A stretch of 64,000 nucleotides of DNA from Cololabis saira (Eukaryota; Chordata; Actinopteri; Beloniformes; Belonidae). Shown in pieces: positions 39,450 to 51,102 of this stretch. Under the pieces are notes generated by a model. It did no database searches, was not told the DNA's origin, and was given only the letters and a program-made list of their open reading frames with translations. Location of the stretch: NCBI RefSeq assembly GCF_033807715.1, contig NC_084609.1, positions 33,871,350-33,935,349 on the forward strand. Reading direction: 5' to 3'. Position 1 is the stretch's first letter, and each line of letters opens with the position of its first letter. The position numbers and the translations under genes are program-made.

Positions 39450-40822
39450 CATAAATACATTTTTAAAATGATCAAAATGGAGCACCACCTAAATATTAAG
39501 ATTGAATAACCAAATGGCACAATCAGTCTCAAAGCAGCTGGTATGCTAGTGACTTAAACCAAGAGGAAGGGGTGTGAAGGGTATCATTGAAAAAAGATCA
39601 TTTATTTTTGGTAAAACCATCATTTTGATGGTGACAATTCTCCCCATGAGTGAAATGGGAAGAGAGTTCCATTGGGTAAGATCATTGAGAACTGAACATC
39701 ATTTAGTTTTCTTAGCTCTGACAGCCTAAGGGAGATGTTGATGTGAGGCCTTTCTTAGTTTGAATACATGGTTGTGACCCAGCAGTTAATTCCTTTCTTA
39801 GTTGTAATACATGGTTGTGACCCAGCAGTTAATTCCTATCTCCATTGTTAATATCTCAAAGCATTTTCTGAATAATGGGTCATATCTAAATGATGCTCTA
39901 CTATGCCATTGTGATGTTTGTGATCATCCAAAACCATCTTTAACATCATCTCTCATAGCAGATACTCACACTTATCACTCACCATTTTTTTCCTTCACCC
40001 TATTCTGTATTGAGTGGAATTTAAGCTTCATTTAATTTGGTCGTAAAATGGAGCTTGAAATTACATTGTTTTTACTTTGCATTAAACATATTCTCATTAG
40101 CTGGGGTTTTTTGTTTGTTTTGTGACAATAAAAGGAAAAAAAGGAAATTGGGATTCTGGTGGAGTTTTCTTTCCCTATATCCTACTTATCTTATACTTAT
40201 ACTTATATCTCATCCCCATTTCTGCTCCCACTCATGAACACACCACAAGGGGAAAACAACGTTTAAAGGGAAAGAAAAGGGAAACTGAATTGTACAAGTT
40301 TCAGTGTAACCTGCAAAGGTCCAAACATTTGGAATGAGATCGATAAGAGCTATAAAAGAGTCTGGATCTCTCTCAATTTTCAAAAAGAGACTAAAACAAA
40401 AATTGTTATTAAATTATGTCTCTTATTAAATTTTTTATGTACCAATAATTTTTATAAGAATATCTTTGTATCTAGGAAATCTGAGGAGGTCTCAGGGTTT
40501 TATTGTGTGTTTTTTCTTATTTAGGTTATAAGGTTATTATATGTATTATATGTGTAATGTATAGTAGTTCTGCTGTGTGACTGGTCTATTCATAAGCTAC
40601 AGTAGCTTCTGGGGAGTCCCATTTTACAAACCTCAATTGATTGATTATTATCTGTATTTGTGTTTTTTAATTATTTGTAAATAAACTTTAAACTAAACTT
40701 CTCAGTGAAATGTGTGAAGCTAGGTAAATGTTCACATTTATTATTGTATGATGTTCCCATCATTCACAGTCATATAGTATTCATGACCAGGCTGCTTATG
40801 CATGTTTCTGGTTCTCTCCTAG
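39450..40822. other. pnpla intron 7, unassigned remainder
   Basis: AT-rich sequence. A near-duplicate of about 45 bases (CTTAGTT-TGAATACATGGTTGTGACCC) occurs at about 39756 and 39795. The block 40200-40690 looks like a decayed LINE 3' end. No exon was seen. Confidence 0.4.
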
Positions 40823-40934
40823 GCTCATGGAGTGGATCCCGGATGCGCCTGCTGACGTGCGCTGGTTGTTTGGTGTGGCAGGTGACGTGTACAGACACAC
40901 CTGGAAAGAGAAACCTGCCAGCTCTATCAGGTGA
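40823..40934 (+). CDS. pnpla3: PNPLA3-like, exon 8 and stop
   Basis: The exon completes the Arg codon from exon 7 and reads LMEWIPDAPADVRWLFGVAG and onward to SSIR, then TGA at 40932-40934. The WIPD-P-D--WL pattern matches the PNPLA2/3 family. The last codons ATCAGGTGATGG also resemble a donor (AG|GTGATG), so an alternative further exon cannot be ruled out. The inferred protein, 392 residues, is shorter than human PNPLA2 or PNPLA3 (about 500 and 480). Confidence 0.88.
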
Positions 40935-41109
40935 TGGATGACAGATGACATTAAAACAACGTTTTTTGCTGTCTCGGGACCTGAGCCAATTCTCATCATA
41001 GAGGGGGAAATTAATTCCCAAGCTTATCAAAATATCTTGTTGTGTAATGTCAGAAAGGCTGTTTTCCAGATGTGAAGCTTGGTAGAATGTGGTTGATGCA
41101 CTGGGACAG

Positions 41110-41322
41110 TAAAGTCCTGGAGGGCTGTTGTCCTGCATGGAGATGCTTCCCTGCTTTAACACAACCCTGATAGACACGGCTGTGTCACCAACAGAGTTGT
41201 GCAGACCTCCATGACAAGCTGATAATCACCATTAATTAGAATCAGGTGAGTAAGAGCTGGGAAGCATCTGAAACATGTAGGACACCAGCTCTCCAGTACT
41301 GGAATTGAGGATCCCGGCACTA
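41110..41322. mobile_element. hAT MITE, diverged relative of 30766-30961
   Basis: It shares TTCCCTGCTTTAACACA, ATTAGAATCAGGTG and related arms with the 30.8 kb element. Both ends are degraded. Confidence 0.6.
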
Positions 41323-41359
41323 GCAAAATAGTCCAAGAAACAAGGTAAGTCAACCACTA

Positions 41360-41795
41360 CGGAAGAGCTTTAGGGCCATGCAGGAGAAAAAATATTTTGA
41401 GGGGAAGATTTTTTTTTTTATTGTGCACTTCGAGAAAAAAGTCGAAATGTCGAGAAAAAAAGTCACGATGTCGAGATTAATGTTGAAGTACAATTTTGAG
41501 AAAAAAAGCGAAATGTTGAGAAAAAAGTCGAAATTTTGTGAATAAAGTCAAAATTTCGCCTTTTTTCTCGAACGTCAACATTTCGACTTTTTTTCGACAT
41601 TTCGACTTTTTTCTCAACATTTCAACTTTATTCACAAAATTTTGGACTTTTTTCTCAACATTTCGACTTTTTTCTCAACATTTGAATGAATGAATGAATG
41701 AAAAACTTTATTTTGAACATGCTCAAAAAAAAAAAAAAAATCTTCCTCTAAAATATTATTTTTCTCCTGCCTGGCCCTAATACTCCTAATACTAG
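41360..41795. mobile_element. Foldback element with TCGACATTT units
   Basis: CGGAAGAGCTTTAGGGCCAT and its inverted counterpart ending in GGCCCTAATACTCC bracket arrays of CTTCGAGAAAAAAGTCGAAATG in both directions. TA flanks the left end. A cleaner copy is at 51646-51983. Confidence 0.65.
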
Positions 41796-42577
41796 TACAA
41801 CCACAGAATGCCTTCATTAAAAAAAACTATTCTTTTGCTGTGCCCAGTCAGAGCCCATACACATGCTGTGGAACGACCTGGAGCTGCTCACACCTCACAT
41901 CCTACAAGCGTGACTGACTTGGACCATTCTGTTAAAAGAAATGGTCAAACATTCCTGAAAGTTGTACAGGTATAATCCTAATCTACCAAAAGCAAATCTT
42001 AGTCATTGCTGCCAATGGTTTGTCCAGCTATCAACTCCAAGGTTCACCTACATTTTCCTCCATTCCTGTAAATATTAAGTGGGTGTGTTTTATTAAAAAC
42101 ACAAAGAATTAGGATTGTTTGTGTCTTATCAGCTTAAGCAGTGTCTTAAATGGGAATGATGTGCCATTTTCTTTAAAAAAAAAACAAAAAAACAATTATT
42201 TAAAAAATTGCATAAAAAGTTAATTCCAAGGTGTTCATACTTTTTCTTGGTACTGCTTAGTCAGACACCATGTTAGTGTGGGACCTAGGGTCGCCATCTT
42301 TCAGAAATAGAAATAAGGGACGACCCATTTCAGCAGCGCAGGAGCCAAAAAAAGGGACATCCCCAAAACTTCTAAAATGCATAGAAATGTATTTATTTTA
42401 TATGAAAAAACAAGATGCCTTGATTTAAAGTTTAAAGTGCTTTAATAGCATTGAACTTGCACAACTGTACAGACAGACAACCATACTAGCTGAAATATCC
42501 TCCTATTCTACGTAGTCCACATCAGCCCAGATGTATAATATTATATAATTATATAATTATTATATAATATTATAGCC
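41796..42577. other. Intergenic spacer
   Basis: From 41850 to 42260 there is a possible decayed Tc1-type end (AATTCCAAGGTGTTCATACTTTTTCTTGGTACTG). The rest is AT-rich and unassigned. No gene was seen. Confidence 0.35.
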
Positions 42578-42579
42578 TA

Positions 42580-42917
42580 CAGGTGAAGAATATGGTGTAA
42601 AAGTTCATTTATTTCAATAATTCAATTTAAAAGGTGAAACTAATATATTACATAGTCTCATTACATGCAAAGCAAGATATTTTAAGCCTTTATTTGTTAT
42701 AATTTTGATGATTTGAATTGTTTATTGATTTCATGAAATATTTTTTATTGGGTTTTTCATAAACTGTGAGCCATAATCATCAAAATTATAACAAATAAAG
42801 GCTTGAAATATCTCACTTTGCATGTAGTGGGAAATAATATATTTGTTTCACCTTTAGTTGAATTTACTGAAACGAATGAAGATTTGCAATATATTCTAAT
42901 GTTCCGACCTTCACCTG
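42580..42917. mobile_element. Palindromic mariner-like MITE, second family
   Basis: The ends are CAGGTGAAG and CTTCACCTG with TA on both sides (42578-42579, 42918-42919). The inner arms contain TTATAACAAATAAAGGCTTG in both orientations. Confidence 0.72.
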
Positions 42918-43159
42918 TATATTATTACATCAATAAATAACAGAGCGAACCAACATATGTTGCTGTCTTTAATGTATCCTGTCGTTTATTTTGTTCATTA
43001 TTGTTAGTTTGTTGTTCATGTTTGTGCGTGTGTGACAGACGTGCATGGGACAATTGTGAAATACAGAATAAACTGCGTTCTAAGGGACGGGTGTTGACCC
43101 TGGTGGGACACATGTTGAAACTAACCCCCCCTCCATATTTCTTTATTCTCCTTACAGTC

Positions 43160-43291
43160 CCGGGCTGCCCACAGTTTGAAGAGCCGTTCATACTGCATTA
43201 CGACGCATCACAGCAAGGCCTCTGTGCCGTCCCGTACCGGAGGCAGCAGGGGAAGATTGTTGTCATGGCAACAATGGCTCCTGGACTCTGA
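43160..43291 (+). pseudogene. Relic of gypsy RNase H
   Basis: The frame reads CPQFEEPFILHYDASQQGLC and then VPYRRQQGKIVVMA, matching the start of Gypsy RNase H (the DAS motif is kept). It ends abruptly. It is not related closely to the intact element at 887-9211. Confidence 0.7.
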
Positions 43292-43676
43292 CAGAACCAG
43301 AGAAAACTGACCACCTCCACTCAGGAGAGGGGTGACATCCGCTGCAAATCTGAAATGAGAAACACAGGGAAACACACAACGGGCACACAAGTCTTTGAAA
43401 TCTGCAAGAGAGAAAACAAACGAACAGACACGAGAACAGGCAGAGACACAAACAGCAACCATTCCAGGTCCCTGAGACTGAATCAGTACTAGACTACGAT
43501 TATCTGTCCCCCAAAACTGTGGGGTGAGTATGTACGGGAGCTAGCAGGTGTGTATGTCTGTGTAATTGTGTGTGTGCAAAGTGAAAACAAGGTTTTACCT
43601 GAAATGCAACTAGAGTGGAGGAGAGAGCCACAACCACGCCACCCGAGGGATCAGAAGCCGACATAGTCCATGTTCC

Positions 43677-44533
43677 AGACCACTCAAGCTGACCAAACTT
43701 ACTTATGATTTTTGAAAATATCCATGTCTGTAGATGATATTCTGGTATGATAACCTTCCTGAGTGGCAGCTGGATCAGAGTTATCAGCTCATGAAGTTAA
43801 AACCCCCTTCAGGTTAATGGATGATTCTAAATTGGGTGTTTTATACATTTCCTGAATCCTTATGGTCCTGTTCACGTTCACGTTTATGTATTTTTTTTTA
43901 TTTTTGTATTTTGTGTCTCTAATGTTGTTTATAAAACTAAGCTGGTTCTTTATCTCATTGTTATGTCCTTTATGTCGTGTATTTGCATAATAAAGACCAG
44001 TTTGTGACATTAGTGTCTGTTATAGTTTCATAGGAGCCTAATGATGCTCTTCTAGTTTAAGGTTCACAATGACCTGTAACAATGATATAGTAGGGGTTTA
44101 TTATACATTTCCTGAATCCTTATTGTCCTGTGAGTATTCCAGTTTCTGTATTTTGTGTCTCTGTTGTTCCTAGATGACACAGGGATAAAAGATAGTATAT
44201 CATTTAGGTGAAAATGTGTGTTGTTTATAGTTTAAAGAGCTGCAGTGACCTCTATGTTGGTCAGAAAGATTCACATCTTAGCTTGAATGAATGATTAAAA
44301 GGTCTCCTTTAAAATGATACCAAAGACAATATAGTGAAACATTAACAGATTTCCTGTACATGAGTCTAAACCAGGATATGCAGCAGCATCTAGTGTAATG
44401 TTCTGAAGGAGGTGGAAACTTCATGAGCTGATAACTGTGATCCAGCTGCCACTCAGGAAGGTTATTATACCAGAATATCATCTACAGACATGGATATATA
44501 TAAAAATCATAGGTAAGTTTGGTCAGGAGTGGT
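43677..44533. mobile_element. DNA element with inverted repeats of about 120 bp
   Basis: Positions 43677-43800 and 44408-44533 are near-perfect inverted copies (for example GGTATGATAACCTTCCTGAG on the left and its complement on the right). The interior is AT-rich without a gene. It lies between two pieces of the gypsy relic. Confidence 0.7.
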
Positions 44534-44959
44534 ACTGACAGGTGAAGTTTCGGGCTCTGGCCCCTGGACTAACAAGGAAGAATCCCAAACCCAGGTCACC
44601 AGCCGCCCACGGAGGGCCAGAAGAGGGCGGGAGGGAAACCCCCCCCCCCCGCCAGCAAGCCCCCATGACCACCCATGAGTCCCATGAGTCAGCCAGGAAA
44701 CCCCCGGTGATGGACCAGGACCAGCCGAGCTGCAGCCACCCGGCATAGAGCTGGCCCATTTAACTTCTCCATCAGATATCGGCCAGGGAAGCACAACGGA
44801 GATGTGGATGGCTTGTCCCCAATGCCATTGGATATAGGGAAATAGATAGAACAGTGATCTCAGGAGGTGCAGCCTGAAGTGAAGAGCAGTATGACACAGA
44901 CACTATCAACTCTTCATTAACGAGGATGGCATTGTGTTTAGAAAAACAGCCACACGATC

Positions 44960-45470
44960 TCAACTAGTGCTTCCCAAGAACTTTCAACCAATGATCTTTG
45001 TAGGACTGCATGGGGAGTTGGGGCACCTTGGTCTGGAGCCGACCCTGCATTTAGTCCCTGACCGCTTCTACTGGCCGCACATGCAGCCAGACATCCAGCA
45101 TTACTTCACAAAGATGTGTAGCTGCCACAAACACAAACGACCAAATAGGCCAACAAGGGCACCATGTGAAGAATATAGGGACGTCTTATCCTGTCGAACT
45201 GGTGGCCATTGACCATGTCCATGTTGAGAGCTGCAAAGGGGGGTATGAGTACACCCTGGTGGACATGGATCACTTTACTTTGCTCAAGCTTATGCCTCCA
45301 CCAACAAATCAGCAAAGACCAGCTGAGAAGGTTTCGGGGACTTTGTACTAAGGTTTGGCATTCCCACCAAATTGCACCACGACCAAGGCAGAGAATTCCA
45401 GAACAAGCTGTTTGCCAACATGGAAAGATACTGTGGTATCTGCAGAGCCGCCTTAACCTAATGTTAGGCC
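44960..45470 (+). pseudogene. Relic of gypsy integrase
   Basis: The HHCC domain can be read (HGELGHLGLEPTLHLVPDRF, then YWPHMQPDIQHYF and a CSCHKHK variant). It is followed after frameshifts by VAIDHVHV and LVDMDHFT of the catalytic core. It belongs with the RNase H piece at 43160. Several frameshifts and stops make it dead. Confidence 0.7.
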
Positions 45471-45529
45471 CCAGGGCCCCATCCCCTCCACTTACACAGT
45501 CTTATTATAGAAAATCATATTTTGATTAA

Positions 45530-46375
45530 AGGGGACCTATTATGCATGTAATACTTATTTTAAACAGGCCTTGAATGTCTTAAAAACAAGCTTTTGATTG
45601 TTTTTTTTCTAAATAAATTAGAAATTCAGCCTCTAAACCATGTCTTTATCTTCCCATTCTCTAACCTCATTATCTATGCAGGATTCTGAGTGGGCGGGGC
45701 TATGATAATGAGGCTCTGTGCTGATTGGCTGCCTGAATGACGCGTAGCAGGGGAGGGAACAAAGCCTCTCTCTGGCAGAAGAGCAGCCGGCCGGCTGCGT
45801 ACACTATTGAACCGCGTCCCATGCGATGCGAGGGAGTCTCAGCAACAAAATCAATCCCATTGCTTTATTTTCTATTGGACTGTCCTAACTGGCCGTTTTC
45901 AGCTGAACATTTGTCGGACGTCCTGCTTCTATTTTCTTCCTGTCGCTCACATTGAAAGCCGGTTGAAAGCGCTGTAGGAAACAGTCATGATGAGGAACGG
46001 CTGATCCAGTTAGTTGAAATGAGAAGTTATCTCTATGATTCCTCCTCATTTCACTACAAAAACCTCAATAAAGTGGCAGCTGCTGGAGGGAGATGGACAG
46101 AGAGACGATGTCACGCAGTGCTACGATAGTCGGACGCTCATGCAGTTACACGGTTTTATAGTTGTGACCGTGGTTTGCATTTTGGTCACGTAAAGAAAAT
46201 GCGCCGAATCTTATTGGCTCGTAGATCCACATGACACTGGACGGCTCATCCGGGCGGCTGTACAGACACTGCAGAATTTAGTTTCTCTCCTCCTTATCTG
46301 AGTTGGCAGGCTGAGGGGAGACCACTTTATATATGTTAAAGACAGAGAACACCTGTTTTTCATAATAGATCCCCT
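45530..46375. mobile_element. piggyBac-like MITE, complete copy
   Basis: AGGGGACCTATTATG and CATAATAGATCCCCT ends, TTAA on both sides (45526-45529, 46376-46379). It shares interior blocks with 17622-18714 and 22112-22588. Confidence 0.8.
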
Positions 46376-46379
46376 TTAA

Positions 46380-46870
46380 TGTATCACTGAGCCCACTTGA
46401 GTATAAACACAAAATACACTTTTTATGACACTTTTTATAACAACCACACACAGCAAACCAAGATGTGTGAAAGTTTACATATAATATAATTAACACACAG
46501 TAAAGCTGTATTTTTGGGAAAAATACAGACTGCTGCTGAACTGACTGCTGGACTGGACACAGAAATAATGTTGAACTAAACCTGCACAGTAAGGTCTGTG
46601 ATGCAAATAAAGTTCCATGTTCAGGTTTAACCATAGACTGTAAAGAAACATATAACATATATATATATATAACAACATATATATTAACATATAACACAGC
46701 ACCAGCCAAACATCGAGGACCGCAATGGAAATAAGCCTGTTGACTTTATTGTGTTTTAATCCTCGACAATTTTTATCATTAATGTATGTCAGACTGCATT
46801 GCAGTTATTCGTGTATGTTTTTTTTTAAAAGATTGTCTAATAAATCAATCAATCAATCAATCCCTGAGGC
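46380..46870. other. Unassigned sequence ending in (AATC)n
   Basis: An AT-rich stretch with a short (TA)n at 46660 and a (AATC)n tail at 46841-46862 that looks like a LINE or SINE tail. No coding signal. Confidence 0.4.
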
Positions 46871-47039
46871 TTGCAACATGTCACGCAATGACGGAACGAG
46901 ATCGGCCTACTGATTTGCTGCAGAAGATACCAGAGAAAGAACCGAAGAAGTGGCAGAGCTGCAATAAATAGGCATGAAAGGAGTAAAAGTATTTTGGAAG
47001 TGGGATCGAGTGGGAGGGGGAGTTTATTTAAATGTTTGT

Positions 47040-47163
47040 ATGATACTGGGCTGACGAGGAGAATATAGTGTGAGTTCCTGAAAGATCCAGCAGGTGGCAG
47101 CAGTGCAACTAATTGGATGCAAGCTGCCGTAAAACTCCAAAGAAGAAGAAGAAGAAGAAAAAT
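47040..47163 (+). repeat. Dispersed repeat with (GAA)n tail next to ttll12 start
   Basis: The block CCAGCAGGTGGCAGCAGTGC to a (GAA)n tail at 47142-47160 has the form of a common teleost retroposon end. It lies 65-190 bp upstream of the ttll12 start codon, so it probably contributes to promoter or 5' UTR. It contains a perfect CTCF-type core at 47087-47101. Confidence 0.5.
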
Positions 47164-47227
47164 AAGTCCACGCTGCTTAATACATCCATGCTGCACACGA
47201 GTGAAGGGATTTCTGCTGGTTTCAATC

Positions 47228-47362
47228 ATGGCAGCGGATTCTGAAACTTTGAATGATGTCGAGGATTTCCAAACCTTCGTGACTCTACACAGCAGGGCCC
47301 TGCAGTCCTCGGGGATTCCCAGTCTCTACTGGAACAGTCTGCATCACAAAATATCTAACGAG
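47228..47362 (+). CDS. ttll12: Tubulin-tyrosine-ligase-like protein 12, exon 1
   Basis: The gene starts here and extends past the right edge; exons 1-7 give about 325 of some 640 residues. TTLL12 is a cytosolic and nuclear protein with an N-terminal SET-like region and a C-terminal TTL-like domain. Its ligase activity is doubtful in the literature I recall. This exon encodes 45 residues starting MAADSETLNDVEDFQTFV and ending YWNSLHHKISNE. That matches the human order FAALHGPALRASGVPERYWG-LLHK. The donor is GTGTGT. A frame is open further upstream, but the family start is this ATG. Confidence 0.93.
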
Positions 47363-47840
47363 GTGTGTTTGTCAGAATGTGACAGGATAAAACACGTGGA
47401 AGGTCTGACGGTGTTCCGACAATTTCTGCTCCTTTGCCAAAAAATGCTCCCTAATGGTTTTCTACCTTTTGTAGAGCTACAATTTTACTGTGTTTTACTC
47501 CTTAAACCACTTCCTTTTCCCCCCAAGTGGTTCTTGTCTCTCGCCAGGCCGTCATTGTAAATAAGAATGTGTTATAAATGACCTGCCTGGTTAAATAAAG
47601 GCGAATGAATATCAAATTAAGCGATAGAATTGTAGTTTTTTTTCTCTTTATCTCTTTATGTAATTCAATTCATGTCATGGGTAGTGTATTTTGAAGGATA
47701 AAATACTCAACATCCCATATTATCAATTTTACATCGTGCAAGAAATGATGGGCGTGGCAATCAAACTTTGAAAATCGAGTGTGCGCATGCGCAGAACCAC
47801 CAGGTAGCATTTCTCGGCAGGTAGCAGAAATTGACAGAAC

Positions 47841-48280
47841 ACCGGTGTCGTGCCAAAACGTGATTGCCTGCCAGAATCTGATTTTGTCCCTGAAAATGGG
47901 TCTTTTTACCTGCCAAAAATTTATTGAAGGCCAAATACACTTAATGAAAGGTTGTTTTTACCTAAATATGATTTTATCTCATTTTTGAGCTTCATAATAT
48001 AAACACTAGAGCTCACAGGATTGCTTTTAACTCTTTTAAAGGACCATTACAACACAAAATAGGCATTTTCACCTGCCAAAAATTGATTGAAGGCCAAATA
48101 CAGTTAATGAAAAGTTGTTTCTGCCTAAATATGACTTGATCTCATTCTTGAGCTTCATAATCTGAAAATCTGACGTTTTAGCACTAACGTTCAACGGGCT
48201 GCTGTGCACGCTCCCGCGGCCACAAATCAGAAGAAATCAGATTCTGGCAGCAGGCAATCACTTTTTGGCACAACACCGGT
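47841..48280. mobile_element. TIR element (ACCGGTGTYGTGCCAAAA ends)
   Basis: ACCGGTGTCGTGCCAAAACG and the inverse of ACCGGTGTTGTGCCAAAAAG form its ends and continue for about 45 bp. Two internal direct repeats start with CTGCCAAAAATTTATTGAAG. It lies in ttll12 intron 1. Confidence 0.7.
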
Positions 48281-48553
48281 TTCTATTCTATTCTGCATCA
48301 TCATCATGCAGTTTTTACTGTATACTGTTGCATGACGTAGGATAAGAGTAACAGGTTCATTGTTACAAGTCTAAATCCCATAAATACGGCAGGGAGATTC
48401 CACACGTCCAGTGATGTATTTGGCCTACGCCAAATCTAGAATTACAACAATATAAATAATAATCGGGTTGCTGGTTGTATTTGGTACGTGCTGAGTTCAG
48501 GATTTCAAGTTACTTTTACATCAAAAATAACGTACAGGCTGACTATAAATATA

Positions 48554-48920
48554 CAGGACTGTCTCAGAAAATTAGAATATTGTGATTTTCTGTAATGCAA
48601 TCACAAAAACAAAAATGTCATACATTCTGGATTCATTACAAATCAACTGAAATATTACAAGCCTTTTATTATTTTAATATTGCTGATCATGGTTTACAGC
48701 TTAAGAAAACTCAAATATCCTATCTCAAAAAATTAGAATATTCTGGGAATCTTAATCTTAAACTGTAAACCATAATCAGCAATATTAAAATAATAAAAGG
48801 CTTGCAATATTTCAGTTGATTTGTAATGAATCCAGAATGTATGACATTTTTGTTTTTTTAATTGCATTACAGAAAATAAAGAACTTTATCACAATATTCT
48901 AATTTTCTGAGACAGTCCTG
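48554..48920. mobile_element. Palindromic mariner-like MITE, copy 3
   Basis: CAGGACTGTCTCAG and CTGAGACAGTCCTG ends, TA on both sides. It is the most complete copy of the family seen at 14952 and 15782. It ends 63 bases before ttll12 exon 2. Confidence 0.85.
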
Positions 48921-48983
48921 TACACATCATCATTAAGACGTGGGTAATAACATGCATTTGTGTTCCCTTTATCTCTGTTCCAG

Positions 48984-49138
48984 ATTTACGATGCCGGGGA
49001 CGTTTTCGGAATAATGCAGGTCCTGCAAAAAGAAGAGGAAGAAAATGACGGGAGGCAGAAAGACGATGGTGGAGCCGTCATCGGTTGTAAAGTGGTGGTT
49101 ACCCGGGACAGCGGGCTGCAGGTCTCCCAGCCGGACAG
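48984..49138 (+). CDS. ttll12: TTLL12, exon 2
   Basis: The exon encodes IYDAGDVFGIMQVLQKEEEE and later CKVVVTRDSGLQVSQPD. The human protein has VFDAGEVFGIMQV, an acidic run and YKVIVTRESGLQ, so the match is clear. The acceptor is TTCCAG, the donor GTGAGG, phase 2. Confidence 0.95.
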
Positions 49139-49319
49139 GTGAGGGCGCTGCTGAGCTGAAAATATACAAACTCTCAAAGAGGATAATAGACAAATAGCAA
49201 TTTAAATGCAATATGAAAAGAAAGGAGAAAAAAAAATGGAGATTCTTGTAAGGAATATAAAAAATAAGGCACTCTAAGAATTAAAAGGTGCATATGAATA
49301 ACAAAATAAACTAGAAAAT

Positions 49320-50815
49320 TTCAGGAAATTTTGATATGGGCATGCCCTACTGCCCATTCGTCCCCTCTTGCTGCTTTGGTTTGGGGCTGTAGTGGTTGTG
49401 TTCGGGGTGGTTTTATGTCAGTTTGAGGTGTTTACGGTTGTATTGCATTCATTCCTCCGCTCCCAATAGTTATTAATGGGGTGCGCTTTTTGGCATCTAG
49501 CATCCCCACGGTAACGTTTTTGACTGAAAAAAGTATTTCCCATCGAGGCACGATGGAGACGCATTAATCGATGTATGCCATGCATGGGTGCATGTTCCGG
49601 TTCAGGCTACGTTAACGGATAGGTTTTTTTTCACCATGGTAAAAAACCCCATCCGAATGAATGGGGCCATTTGGCCTGGATTTTGACATAAATTTTCCTT
49701 AAATCACACAAGCATCCAAAGTCGAACTGAAAAAAAAAAAAAAAAAGGTCATTATCGCAAAAACTGTAATAATTGGCATAATGACGTTGTACGGTCTGTT
49801 AGTGCCAATCGGGCCGAGTGTTTGAAAGTTTGAACGATGTCTCTACGATAAAGTTCGGCCGAGCAATAAGCGTCCGAATTTGCGCCTTTTTTTTTGCTTT
49901 TTGGCAACTAGCGTTGCCACGGTAACCCCTATTACTGAGAAAAGTAATGCCCATGGAGGCACGATGGGGACGCATCTAACGATGTATGACATGTATCCGT
50001 AAACGTTACGGTTCAGCCTACATTAATGGATAGTTTTTTTTTTCACCATGGTAAAAAACCCCATCCGAATGAATGGGGCCATTTGGCCTGGATTTTGACA
50101 AAACATTTCCTTAAATCACAGCTTCATGAAATTTGAATATGTTGAAGTCCACAGCGTGCCGAGTCGGGGAACATTTGTACGATGTCTCTACGATAACCTG
50201 TTGCCTAGCAACAAGCATCCAAAGTCGGACTGAAAAAAAAAAAAAAAAAGAGGTCATTATCGCAAAAACTGTAATAATTGGCATAATGACGTTGTACGGT
50301 CTGCTAGTGCCAATCGGACCAAGTGTTTGAAAGTTTGAACAATGTCTCTACGATAAAGTTCGGCCGAGCAATAAGCGTCCGAATTTTCGCCTTTTTTTTT
50401 GCTTTTTGGCAACTAGCGTTGCCACGGTAACCCCTATTACTGAGAAAAGTAATGCCCATCGAGGCACGATGGAGACGCATCCAACGATGTATGACATGCA
50501 TGGGTGCACGTTGCGGTTCGGGCCGTATTAACGGACGAAAAAAGAGTGCGGAATAATAAGAAAAGGGAAACCTTTTCTGTATACCATTATATCGCCTTCA
50601 TTTTCATGTTTTTCCTCATTTTTTCGGGCGTGTTTTATTTTTTGGGGATTTTTTTCTTCCACATCAGAGCGGGTTCATGCTGTACACCCGCTGGTGCGCA
50701 GTGGGACTTTTGCGACTTTAGCTTGTTAGCAAAATGCTAGCAACATTGCCCTTTGGGCCATTCTGGACGATTGCAATATGGTCATGCCACTACTTGGCAT
50801 GCCCATTAAACTCAC
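49320..50815. repeat. Tandem duplication of about 505 bp in ttll12 intron 2
   Basis: Long identical stretches recur at a distance of 505 bases, for example GGCAACTAGCGTTGCCACGG at about 49902 and 50408. A third, diverged unit starts near 49480. The ends read GGGCATGCCCTACTGCCCAT and TGGCATGCCCATTA. I recognise no protein; it looks like a dispersed teleost repeat that has duplicated in place. Confidence 0.7.
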
Positions 50816-51102
50816 ATAATGGAGCATAGCAAAGGAGAGGAATTATTACATTAGAATAACAAATAACGAGAATTCCAAGTATACATGTGGGAGAAGACAA
50901 TCCATTATGGACTGAGGTGCGTTCCACTCTGCCATGCTAGGTAGCGCTACACCCACTTTTGCGCTGCTGTTCTTCCTGTTATTTCTTTGTTGTTCATCTT
51001 CTTCTCCTACTGTGTTGATCTTCTCGCTTTAGTGGTGTCGTCACTCCTGGAAGGGGGAAGCCCGGGGCAGTCACTATTGGATTAAGGCTATAAGGATTAA
51101 GG

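Noticed and set aside
43001..45530. Gypsy-like frames as an active element
   Set aside because: Only RNase H and integrase remnants with frameshifts remain, without LTRs, split by another element.
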